DNA from: Bacillota bacterium
Lineage (GTDB): Bacteria; Bacillota; Limnochordia; DTU087
Direction: 5' to 3'
Assembly: GCA_012798695.1 (NCBI GenBank)
Contig: JAAZMR010000028.1
Span: 62,001 to 126,000, forward strand
Length of the DNA: 64,000 nucleotides
Positions 38,972 to 46,703 of this stretch are shown one piece after another (position 1 is the first letter of the stretch; each line of letters begins with the position of its first letter). Made by a program: the position numbers and the translations under genes. The notes below the pieces were generated by a model that was given only the letters and a program-made list of their open reading frames with translations, made no database searches and had not been told where the DNA came from.

Positions 38972-39825
38972 GCTTGTTCCCCCCTTTTCCAGGCTCCCTC
39001 ATACCCTAAAGCCTTGAGCGCATCTTCTATCTGCGCGGGAGTGAATCGCATATGATGGTTGAGCTTGATCCCCTCAGCAAACTGACAGCCTTTACCCTTG
39101 ATTGTATCTAAAATGATCACGGAACTGCGACCTTTAACCGCTTTTGCCTGATGAATAGCTTCATAGATAGCGGTTACATCATGGCCATCAACCAGCTGAG
39201 CATACCAGCCGAAACTCGCCCACTTTTCAAGAAGATCGCCCAATGAGTTGATATCCTTGGTATAGCCATCTAGCTGCTGTTTGTTCTCATCGACAAAGAC
39301 TATGAGATTGTCTAGTCCGGCATTGCCGCCATAGAGGGCTCCTTCCCAAACTTGCCCTTCCTGACATTCACCGTCACCCAAGATAACATAGACACGATTA
39401 TCCTTCCCGCTCATTCTCAGGCCCAAAGCTACCCCCAATCCAGTAGACATCCCCTGCCCGAGGGAACCGGTGGTCATGTCTACACCGGGGGTTAGGTTTC
39501 GATCACAGTGACTAGGTAGGTTTGTGCCGCCCTGATTGAGGGTGAACAACATGTCCTTGGAGAAAAAGCCTCGCAAGGCTAATGCAGCATACAGAGCGGG
39601 ACCGGCATGTCCTTTAGAAAGCACTAACCAATCCCGTTCTTCCATGTCGGGCCGGTTGGGATCAACTCGCATGACGCCACCGTATAATACGGCCAGCACC
39701 TCGACAATGGACATTGCACCCCCGATATGCCCAAATCCAAGATTGCCTAAGGCCTTCAAAGTCTCAATTCTTATTTCCCTGGCAAAACTGTTCAATCTTG
39801 CCACTTCGTGTTCTGCTAACAACAA
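38968..39825 (-). CDS. Transketolase, N-terminal subunit (split type)
   Basis: Carries the pyrophosphate-binding domain of the split transketolase. Motifs: LGNLGFGHIGGAMSIVEVLAVLYG (His contacts), DWLVLSKGHAGPALYAALAL, GSLGQGMSTGLGVALGLRM, and the ThDP/metal motif VILGDGECQEGQVWEGA, with FVDENKQQLDG downstream. Length 285 is normal for the split type. TTG 39825 is six bases after GGTGG and overlaps the end of the larA-like gene by ten bases. Split transketolases often sit in dedicated sugar pathways rather than the central pentose phosphate pathway. Confidence 0.9.
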   Translation of the reverse strand: MLLAEHEVARLNSFAREIRIETLKALGNLGFGHIGGAMSIVEVLAVLYGGVMRVDPNRPDMEERDWLVLSKGHAGPALYAALALRGFFSKDMLFTLNQGGTNLPSHCDRNLTPGVDMTTGSLGQGMSTGLGVALGLRMSGKDNRVYVILGDGECQEGQVWEGALYGGNAGLDNLIVFVDENKQQLDGYTKDINSLGDLLEKWASFGWYAQLVDGHDVTAIYEAIHQAKAVKGRSSVIILDTIKGKGCQFAEGIKLNHHMRFTPAQIEDALKALGYEGAWKRGEQA

Positions 39826-41093
39826 TGCTCACCACCTGAACTGCCAATTTGGGGCAGTGTTGAGGCTCCATAAGGAAACACTGCATATGCCATATCTTCA
39901 CCAACTATGGTAAACCCTGCTCTGATGGCATCTTCGATATTCCGGTAAGTATCGATGCCAACCAAGTCTTCATGGACCAACTGCTCAGAAGTAACCAATA
40001 GCACCTTGATATCATTGGCTATCTTGGCGATGGCCGCGGCCTTGTGGCCACCCAAGACAAATTCTTTGCGAAGCGCCTCCAAAAGCTGTGCTGGTTCTTT
40101 TTTTGAAGTCATCCATTGTCGAAAGATCTTATTGCCATACCCTTCCCGGCATTCAGCCACCAAGATAATGACTCCGCCTTGGCGCACGACCCCGGCACAA
40201 TTATCCAGGGCCTTCTGTGCCTGGTAAAGATTGATATCCTTAGGATCGCCACCTGCACTGACAATGGCTAGATCCAGTCGCTGGGGTACGGAAACTGTGC
40301 CCGCTTGCCGCAAGCGCTCACATAATCTGCGGTGAGCTTCAGTTAGGTCGCCGGCACTCGCATCAATTACTCTATGCTGCTCATCCACAATCACATTGAG
40401 CAGAAAATCCACTCCCACCATGGAAACGGCTTCTTCTAAATCCTCCCGAACGGGATTGCCCTCTAGCCGAGCAGCCATGGCGCTATCTTCAACCATATGG
40501 GCATGGTTACTCCTGATGGTAATTGGTGCCGCTACCCCTGGTACTATAGCTTTGGCGCCACCGGAATAGCCGGCAAAATAGTGAAACTCTACATTTCCGA
40601 TACAGATGCGAAAGTCCGCTTCCACCACTGGGCGAAAGATTTCTACAGGCGTCCCCCGCTGCGTCCGCCCCAAGGCCACCACATCGTGAATATCATGGTT
40701 AATCACACTTACTCGCTGAAAAACACGTTCCCCAACCGATTGAGCAAGCTCCTGGGCAGTCATCGGCCTATGCAATCCTAAGCCGATAACTACGGTAATG
40801 TCTTCATCCTTGACCCCAGCGGCATTGAGCCTTTCTAAGATCGGGGGCAGCAGTATCGAATTCGGGCATGGTCTAGTCGCATCACTAGTTATGATGACTG
40901 CTTGCTGGCCCGGTTCCAGGAGCTCCTCCAGCCTGGCTGATCTTGTGGGATGATCGAGGGCCATCTGTACAATCTCTCGTTCTGGTATGCTTACCTCTTG
41001 TCGTATAGGCAGAAACGTGCCCACATGACCTGCCTTGGGCAGTTGTAAAGCTTGAAAACCGTGTCCGTAAGGTAATGCAACTTCAACCGCCAA
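39816..41093 (-). CDS. LarA-family nickel-pincer 2-hydroxyacid racemase (possible malate racemase)
   Basis: Homologue of lactate racemase LarA, which uses the nickel-pincer nucleotide covalently bound to a lysine. The expected residues are visible: His108 (GLGLHRPM), His171 (VEFHYFAGYSGG), Lys181 (GGAKAIVPG) and His197 (IRSNHAHM), each within three positions of LarA numbering, plus SDATRPCP. The family includes racemases of other 2-hydroxyacids including malate. No larB, larC or larE cofactor genes are in the window. The unusual C-terminus ends GSSGGEHCC. It lies between the PGK-like and transketolase genes, which fits racemisation of D-malate (inference). Confidence 0.85.
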   Translation of the reverse strand: MAVEVALPYGHGFQALQLPKAGHVGTFLPIRQEVSIPEREIVQMALDHPTRSARLEELLEPGQQAVIITSDATRPCPNSILLPPILERLNAAGVKDEDITVVIGLGLHRPMTAQELAQSVGERVFQRVSVINHDIHDVVALGRTQRGTPVEIFRPVVEADFRICIGNVEFHYFAGYSGGAKAIVPGVAAPITIRSNHAHMVEDSAMAARLEGNPVREDLEEAVSMVGVDFLLNVIVDEQHRVIDASAGDLTEAHRRLCERLRQAGTVSVPQRLDLAIVSAGGDPKDINLYQAQKALDNCAGVVRQGGVIILVAECREGYGNKIFRQWMTSKKEPAQLLEALRKEFVLGGHKAAAIAKIANDIKVLLVTSEQLVHEDLVGIDTYRNIEDAIRAGFTIVGEDMAYAVFPYGASTLPQIGSSGGEHCC

Positions 41094-41095
41094 TT

Positions 41096-42358
41096 TTACA
41101 CCTTCCTATATGCTTTCTTTAGTGCTTTAATCAAAGGAAGCTCAACCCCGGATAAGAACCGGACCATGGCTCCACCGGCGGTACAGATATAGTCAAAGCG
41201 CGCCTTGGCGTCATCCACCAGCATGGCTGCCGCATTGACACTATCGCCTCCGCCTACCACACTATAGCCTGGTGAAGCGGCAACAGCATTCCATATGGCG
41301 CGTGTCCCCTGTTCAAACAGGGGATTTTCATAGACACCCATGGGACCATTCACAAAAATGGTACCCGCATCTTCAATCACGGATTTATAGCAGGAGATTG
41401 TCTGTGAGCCAATATCCAGGTATAGCACATCATCAATGGGCAATTCGTCCAAGCTGCATTCCACACGAGAGCCATTTCGCTCATAGGCGAAATCCACCGG
41501 GTTTACGAATCGCTCTCCATACTTCTCTATAAACGCCTGAGCTGGTTCTACAAATCCATCTAATGAACGTTCTTTAAGAAACTGTTCTTGTTGCTTGCCA
41601 AAGCTCTTGCCTTGAGCTATCCACATAATCATCCCCGTGACACCACCGGTCAAGATCCGATCAGCACTGCCATTTTCCAGCACTTGCCGGATCATGCCAA
41701 AGGCATCAGAAATCTTCAGTCCACCGAGGACAAAGATCGACGGCCTTTGCGGATTTTCCATGATTGAGTAAAGAGCCTGTACTTCTGAAATGAGCTGCCT
41801 ACCTCCAGCTGTAGGTAGGACCTCAGCAAACCCCACCATGGATGGAGCGTTTCTGTGGGCCGCCGCAAAAGCATCATTGACGTAGTAATCAGCCAAATAT
41901 GCCAACTGGCGGACTAGATAGCAGTCTACCATCTCCCTGGGAGACAATTTAACTGATCGCTCAAAGGTGGATACTTCCTCAGTCAAATACCGAACATTAC
42001 CCAGTAGTACCGCTTCCCCAGGCTGCAGAGCTTTGACTGCACCCTGGGCAGCCGGACCGGCGACATCATCGATATACCGGACAGTCTGACCCAGTCGGGC
42101 AGATAACCTTTCCGCATGTTCACTCAAGGGGATGAGATTATGATAATCCAAAGTGTCGCCCTGGTGGGCGAGAATAGCCACCTTCGCCCCCTGATCCAGC
42201 AGGGTCTTCAGGGTCGGAATACTCTTGTTGATGCGGTTGTCATTGACGATTTTCTTGGTAACAGGATCAAGGGGCGAATTGATATCTACCCGCAAGATCA
42301 CGGTTTTTCCCTGGTAATCAAAATCATCAATGGTATTGATCTGCAAATCAGCTACCAT
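41096..42358 (-). CDS. Archaeal-type phosphoglycerate kinase homologue, altered substrate site
   Basis: Clearly PGK-fold: RVDINSPLDP near residue 23, DNRINKSIPTL, VNDAFAAAHRNAPS, FVLGGLKISDAF, FVNGPMGVYENPLFEQGT and the nucleotide loop SVVGGGDSVNAAAM. These resemble archaeal rather than bacterial PGKs. The normal His-x-Gly-Arg/Lys-Pro loop, whose basic residue helps bind the 3-phosphate of 3-phosphoglycerate, reads HQGDT (Asp68; codon at 42155-42157). The other basic residues (NVRY, AHRN, NDNR) remain. Two bases separate it from the GAPDH-like gene. Proposed: D-malyl phosphate plus ADP to D-malate plus ATP. An ordinary glycolytic PGK cannot be excluded. Confidence 0.85.
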   Translation of the reverse strand: MVADLQINTIDDFDYQGKTVILRVDINSPLDPVTKKIVNDNRINKSIPTLKTLLDQGAKVAILAHQGDTLDYHNLIPLSEHAERLSARLGQTVRYIDDVAGPAAQGAVKALQPGEAVLLGNVRYLTEEVSTFERSVKLSPREMVDCYLVRQLAYLADYYVNDAFAAAHRNAPSMVGFAEVLPTAGGRQLISEVQALYSIMENPQRPSIFVLGGLKISDAFGMIRQVLENGSADRILTGGVTGMIMWIAQGKSFGKQQEQFLKERSLDGFVEPAQAFIEKYGERFVNPVDFAYERNGSRVECSLDELPIDDVLYLDIGSQTISCYKSVIEDAGTIFVNGPMGVYENPLFEQGTRAIWNAVAASPGYSVVGGGDSVNAAAMLVDDAKARFDYICTAGGAMVRFLSGVELPLIKALKKAYRKV

Positions 42359-42360
42359 GG

Positions 42361-43377
42361 CTACCTCCCCAGTTTCAAGTGCTGATTCGTCACTCCAACT
42401 GCCTCTAGGCGATCTGTCTGCATCTCCATGCTGGCCCGAACCGCATCTATGGTCTCGGGAATGACTACTGCTTCCTGGGGGATATTAATGGCAAAAACGA
42501 TCCTGTCTTCAAATACGGTAATGGTTTCCTCCCAAACAGCAATTTCATACATGTCCCCCCTGGGATTACCTAGATCCCGGGCATAGCGGAATAGAGAAGC
42601 ATTGCCCAGAAACCCGTCAGCTAACCGGACAACGCGAATCCTCGGATGAGCTTCAAACAGCTCTAAGATCTCTTCCTTAGTGGTTTCCCGCTTCGGCTTG
42701 GCTACCACAGAAATGATGTGTCCATGGGTGACCGGAGTGTGCACCAGTACCCCGGTTGCCTTTACGTGAGGCATGATCAGCATGAGATCCACAGCCTGAT
42801 GATTAGGTACTGGATCAACTTTCAGGGCATTCGTCAACCCCCGATGATAATCTCCGGGATCTGCCACCCGCCTGATGATAGTAATGATCACGTTCTCGAT
42901 ACCGATCTCCCGATCCAAGCAATCCACCGAGCGAATGAGCCCAGTTGTATTACAGGAGGTAAGCTTTAGAAACTGCTTGCCCATCCCCTGCTCATAGTTG
43001 GCATAACCATGAAAGAAAACATCAGCTACACTAGTTTTTTCTCCACCTTGGAAAACAGCTTTCTTACCATATTTTTCATAGATTTGCTTGTTCTTGGCAC
43101 CGACACCGGCACTAGTCGCATCCAAAATGATATCGACCTTTTGCACCAGATCTTCCAGGGAACCGGAAATTGGAATACCATATTCTTCTACCTTGTCTCG
43201 GTTCTCTGGTAAAGCCAGGTAGAAGTCGTAGTTCATGCCCCTCTCTTTCAAAGCCATTACCGGCAGTGTGGGGCCTATATCAGCTACACCAACCAGTTCC
43301 ATATCCTTCTGTAAAGCAACTCCGTCGGCTAGCCGCTGACCAATCACTCCATAGCCAACTACACCAACCTTAACCAT
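42361..43377 (-). CDS. Archaeal-type (class II) GAPDH homologue, altered substrate motifs
   Basis: Homologue of archaeal glyceraldehyde-3-phosphate dehydrogenase. Rossmann start VKVGVVGYGVIGQRLADGV, nucleophile Cys142 in TSCNTTGLIRS, RRVADPGDYHRG, a His in PVTHGH (His220, the usual catalytic position) and the conserved MYEIAVWEETI. Motifs nearly invariant in archaeal enzymes are changed: GPIN reads GLTN, HHGPD reads HQAVD, PTT-x-MH-x-H reads PVTHGHII, and HQE near the C-terminus reads PQE. ATG 43377 is five bases after AGGAGGG. First gene of the operon. Proposed: phosphorylating oxidation of D-malate semialdehyde. Ordinary GAPDH activity is the alternative. Confidence 0.85.
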   Translation of the reverse strand: MVKVGVVGYGVIGQRLADGVALQKDMELVGVADIGPTLPVMALKERGMNYDFYLALPENRDKVEEYGIPISGSLEDLVQKVDIILDATSAGVGAKNKQIYEKYGKKAVFQGGEKTSVADVFFHGYANYEQGMGKQFLKLTSCNTTGLIRSVDCLDREIGIENVIITIIRRVADPGDYHRGLTNALKVDPVPNHQAVDLMLIMPHVKATGVLVHTPVTHGHIISVVAKPKRETTKEEILELFEAHPRIRVVRLADGFLGNASLFRYARDLGNPRGDMYEIAVWEETITVFEDRIVFAINIPQEAVVIPETIDAVRASMEMQTDRLEAVGVTNQHLKLGR

Positions 43378-43410
43378 AATATCCCTCCTGATGTAATTCA
43401 GATCATCCAC

Positions 43411-43973
43411 TACTCAAGACTTTCGTCGATCCTTGTCGAAAAATCAACTAATTGTCGACTTGGGCCCATGTAGCGTGTCTCCTCGTGAACTTCATATGCA
43501 GTATCCTTTCCGGTTCCTGATGCTAACTACAAGGCCTTGAGCCACAGTCCCCGTAAATCACTAATAGTTTAACGACAGCACTATGGATTTTCGGTCCTAT
43601 TGCGTTCGTTCTCTAGTAAAATGACCAAATCCTGTCTCTCGGTGAGAACTCATGTCAGTTTCTTATGGACTTTGGAACACGTATCCTACTCAGCGAACAG
43701 ATTCAGCACAGCCACCCAAACCACAGCCATTTACAGTTCTGTTTCCACTTCTTGACAATTCATAAAAGTCTCCAGACACAATCATAGACTGGATCCGACA
43801 ATGTTTTCTAGCTTTGCAGGAATTACATATCTTACAAAGAAGATCGCAATACAAACAGCGACTATTTGCCCATTACCGAGTTTGCCAGACACATGGAAAA
43901 ATCCCGCAATTAACAGTGAAGAGAGGACGTATCCAGCCAATGTCAGAGAGCAAACTCCGTTTATAGTAGCAAT
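43411..43973. other. Intergenic region upstream of the inositol operon; no clear gene
   Basis: About 560 bases between the divergent operon start and the transposase remnant. It is visibly richer in A/T than its neighbours. A 63-codon open frame at 43801-43992 has no SD and no recognisable product. A TTGACA at 43752-43757 on the plus strand has only a CACAAT 19 bases later. The region presumably holds the operon promoter and operator; I found no convincing sigma-A pair on the minus strand. Confidence 0.4.
43427..43460. promoter_or_regulatory. Repeated GTCGA motifs upstream of the inositol operon
   Basis: Three plus-strand GTCGA motifs begin at 43427, 43437 and 43456, spaced by one and about two helical turns; the last two extend to TTGTCGA. 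They lie 50-85 bases before the first gene of the operon. A regulator-binding site is possible; none of the local genes is a regulator. Confidence 0.35.
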
Positions 43974-44341
43974 GATCGGATGCGACGCCTGATGAAGGAG
44001 CTCAATCTAGTTCCTATGCAAGTTCGGAAATGTAAAGCAACAATCAATTCTAAACACTCAGTGCCGGTGGCACTTAACCTGTTTAATAGGGACTTCGGGG
44101 CTAATGCACCGTGTCAGAACTGGTTAGGAGATCTTACCTCTCCACAGAGGAAGGGTGGCTATACTTGGGAGCATTTATCGATCTTTATTCCCGGGAAGCT
44201 GTGGGTTGGGCCCCAGGAACTCGTATGACCATGCCATCAGTCCTCGATGCTGTGAACAAAACCCTACAACTCGAACGTCCCTCCAAAGGCCTCATATTCT
44301 GTTCTGACAGCGGTTCCCAGTATGCTCCCCATGATTACCGT
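43974..44341 (+). pseudogene. IS3-family transposase (OrfB) remnant
   Basis: Degenerate integrase-type transposase. The first part reads RRLMKELNLVPMQVRKCKAT then INSKHSVPVALNLFNRDFGA, like the N-terminal part of IS3-family OrfB. Around 44135-44145 the frame shifts, and the second part reads STEEGWLYLGAFIDLYSREA, VGWAPGTRMTM and FCSDSGSQYAPHDYR, containing the first Asp and a degraded second Asp motif of the DDE domain. After HDYR the similarity ends, so the 3' part and the catalytic Glu are missing. No flanking inverted repeats were found. It lies just before an ABC transporter cassette. Confidence 0.8.
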
Positions 44342-44444
44342 TCTGAAAGATTGCATTCTCCAATGAAATGGAAAAAGGTGGTGATATGCAAACAAAAACC
44401 CGGTTGTTGGTGCACGCGAACATACAAATGGGAGGTCATGAAGC

Positions 44445-45737
44445 ATGAAGAGAATCACTAAAACACTCGCATTATGTGTACTAATGGTCTTGCTCATTAG
44501 TATGGTTAGTTTCGCAAAAGGCAAGATCGAGCTAACTGTACAGACTTATTGGGATCCTGAATTGGGTAGTGGAGCGAGGCTCGAACAGTCGTTCAAAGAT
44601 TTTATGGCTCTCTATCCAAACATCGAAGTAAAGCACATTTACCTACCTCGAGATCAACTCATCCAAAGAGTCTTGTCACAGGTCTTGACAGATACCCTTC
44701 CCGACATTGTCTTTGCCGATAATCCTTGGGTAAGGCAATGGGCAGAGGCTGGTGTCTATAAGGACATTACTCCACTAGTTGAACAGTGGGATGACTACGA
44801 AGACTTCTTCCACGGAACCCGAGATGCTTGTACTTTTCAGGGTAGAGCCTATGCACTACAGCTAGTAACCAACAACTTAGCCTTATTCTACAACAAGGAC
44901 ATGTTTGCCGAATTAGGCATAGCTGAACCGCCCAAGACATGGGATGATATCAAAGCCATCTCTGCCAAAGTCACTGCCAATCTCCCTGGGGTATATGGGT
45001 TAGCCTTCTCCGCATGGGATGACGAGGAGTGTACATGGCAGTTTGAGCCTTTCATCTGGAGTAACAAGGGAAGCTTGCTAGAATTGGATCAGCCAGAAGC
45101 CGTGGCTGCCTTGCAGTTCTGGACTGATCTAGTTAATGAAGGATATACTGCTCGTGACTGCTTGAATTGGCGTCAGCAAGACGTAACTCATCAGCTGGTT
45201 AACAAGAAAGTGGCAATGATGGTCATGGGCCCATGGGAAATCCGTTCCGGACTAAAAGATGCCGATTTCGAATACGGCATTGTACCCATACCAGTACCCA
45301 AAGCGGGATACAATCCGGTCAGCCCCATGGGCGGAGAGTGTTTTGGGTTAAGCTCGTCAATAGACCCAAGTAAGATAGACGCGGCTTGGCAGCTAATCGA
45401 GTACCTAGTAGCCCCAGAACATATGGCCGACTTTACCACGGCATCCGCTACCGTTCCCACCCGGGGTGCAGCCCTGGAGTTCGTCTTAGACAGGGAGCCT
45501 CGGCTAGAGGTATTTGCAAAACAGGCAGAGTATGCCCTGGCCAGGACTGTAGCAGGCGGTGGAGAGAAGTATCCTGAGGTCTCAGCCATCACCCGCAGTG
45601 CTATTCAGCGAGCCCTATCGGGTATGATGGATCCTCAAGCTGCATTCACTCAAGCAGCCGGAGAAATCAAGGAGCTTTGGCCTGCCGACGAATACGAAGC
45701 ACTGAGGAACGAGGTACGAGAGGTTCATAGTCGATAG
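44445..45737 (+). CDS. ABC transporter sugar-binding protein (family 1)
   Basis: Extracytoplasmic solute-binding protein for a carbohydrate. The signal peptide MKRITKTLALCVLMVLLISM is followed by VSFAKG, an apparent signal peptidase I site. There is no usable lipobox cysteine, unusual for a monoderm Gram-positive. Mature-protein features typical of the family are ERSFKDFMALYPNIEVKHIY-like N-terminal fold, LPDIVFADNPWVRQWAEAG, ALQLVTNNLALFYNKDMFAELG and GPWEIRSGL. SD GGGAGG is seven bases from the ATG. Two permeases follow. The substrate is unknown; inositol or a pentose is possible given the neighbours. Confidence 0.9.
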   Translation: MKRITKTLALCVLMVLLISMVSFAKGKIELTVQTYWDPELGSGARLEQSFKDFMALYPNIEVKHIYLPRDQLIQRVLSQVLTDTLPDIVFADNPWVRQWAEAGVYKDITPLVEQWDDYEDFFHGTRDACTFQGRAYALQLVTNNLALFYNKDMFAELGIAEPPKTWDDIKAISAKVTANLPGVYGLAFSAWDDEECTWQFEPFIWSNKGSLLELDQPEAVAALQFWTDLVNEGYTARDCLNWRQQDVTHQLVNKKVAMMVMGPWEIRSGLKDADFEYGIVPIPVPKAGYNPVSPMGGECFGLSSSIDPSKIDAAWQLIEYLVAPEHMADFTTASATVPTRGAALEFVLDREPRLEVFAKQAEYALARTVAGGGEKYPEVSAITRSAIQRALSGMMDPQAAFTQAAGEIKELWPADEYEALRNEVREVHSR

Positions 45738-45815
45738 AACGATCGCACTAGATAGTCTTAGCTATTCAATCTTGGGCGGAAGGGGCTTCCCCTTCCGCCT
45801 CAGGAGGTTTTCAAG

Positions 45816-46691
45816 GTGGGCAAGCTCAGATATAGACTCGGTTGTTATTTGTTTCTCTTACCTGCGATTCTTTACATCTGCCTATTATTGATCTACCCCT
45901 TGATATACAACACGGGCCTTAGCTTTAGGGACGTCAGTCTAATCAGTTATATGAAGGGAACCAGCAAATTCGTAGGTTTTGCTAACTATCAAAAACTATT
46001 TAGAGACCCTATCTTTCATAGGATTCTATATAATACGGCTATCTTTATGGTGCTGTCCATTGTGTTTCAGTTTGTCCTTGGTCTTCTGTTAGCTTTGTTA
46101 TTCGATAGGGATTTCCCCCTGAATAACATATTTCAAGGGCTAATACTGCTGCCTTGGTTCGTACCGATTATGGTAAAAGGCAATATTTTTCGGTGGTTCT
46201 TTAGTGATATGGGCACCATCAACGGTTTCCTAAGTTCTTGGGGTATAATTTCTCAGCCTATTCCTTGGATAACTAGCAACAGCCTACCGATTATATCTTT
46301 ATCCATTGCGAATATCTGGCTGGGAATTCCTTTTAACTTCATCTTGCTGTTTACCGGTCTGAAGGGAATCCCCGTGGAACTCTATGAGTGTGCTCAGATT
46401 GATGGGGCAACAAAGTGGTATCAGACAATCTTTATCACTATTCCGCTCCTCAAACCAGTAATTATTACTACCCTCATGCTCGGATCGATTTTCACCATCA
46501 AAGTCTTTGATTTGGTTTGGATTATCACCAAAGGCGGACCCGGCAACTTATCGCACCTGTTCAGTACGTATTCCTACTCTCTGGCTATGGAACAGTTCAA
46601 ATTCGGTATGGGAGCAGCTGTAGCCATCGTCATGGTATTGATTGTAACGGTGATCACCATTGGCTTTAACTCCATCAAGGTCGATTACTAG
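45816..46691 (+). CDS. ABC sugar transporter permease, MalF/UgpA type
   Basis: Six-helix inner-membrane permease. It opens MGKLRYRLGCYLFLLPAILY, contains PLIYNTGLSFRDVSL, and the EAA loop that docks the ATPase reads YECAQIDGATKWYQTIFITI. It has 291 residues, normal length. The GTG start is eight bases after AGGAGG. It follows the binding protein and precedes a second permease by 12 bases. The local sequence looks more A/T-rich than surrounding genes. No ATPase gene is present, so a shared MsmX-type ATPase is expected (inference). Confidence 0.92.
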   Translation: MGKLRYRLGCYLFLLPAILYICLLLIYPLIYNTGLSFRDVSLISYMKGTSKFVGFANYQKLFRDPIFHRILYNTAIFMVLSIVFQFVLGLLLALLFDRDFPLNNIFQGLILLPWFVPIMVKGNIFRWFFSDMGTINGFLSSWGIISQPIPWITSNSLPIISLSIANIWLGIPFNFILLFTGLKGIPVELYECAQIDGATKWYQTIFITIPLLKPVIITTLMLGSIFTIKVFDLVWIITKGGPGNLSHLFSTYSYSLAMEQFKFGMGAAVAIVMVLIVTVITIGFNSIKVDY

Positions 46692-46703
46692 GGGGAGACA
46701 CTC

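Noticed and set aside
41096..43377. Naming the two genes pgk and gap as glycolytic enzymes
   Set aside because: The altered substrate motifs and the operon context make that uncertain. It remains the main alternative to the proposed pathway.
43801..43992. A 63-codon plus-strand frame before the transposase remnant
   Set aside because: No SD and no recognisable product, and the region is low-complexity intergenic sequence.
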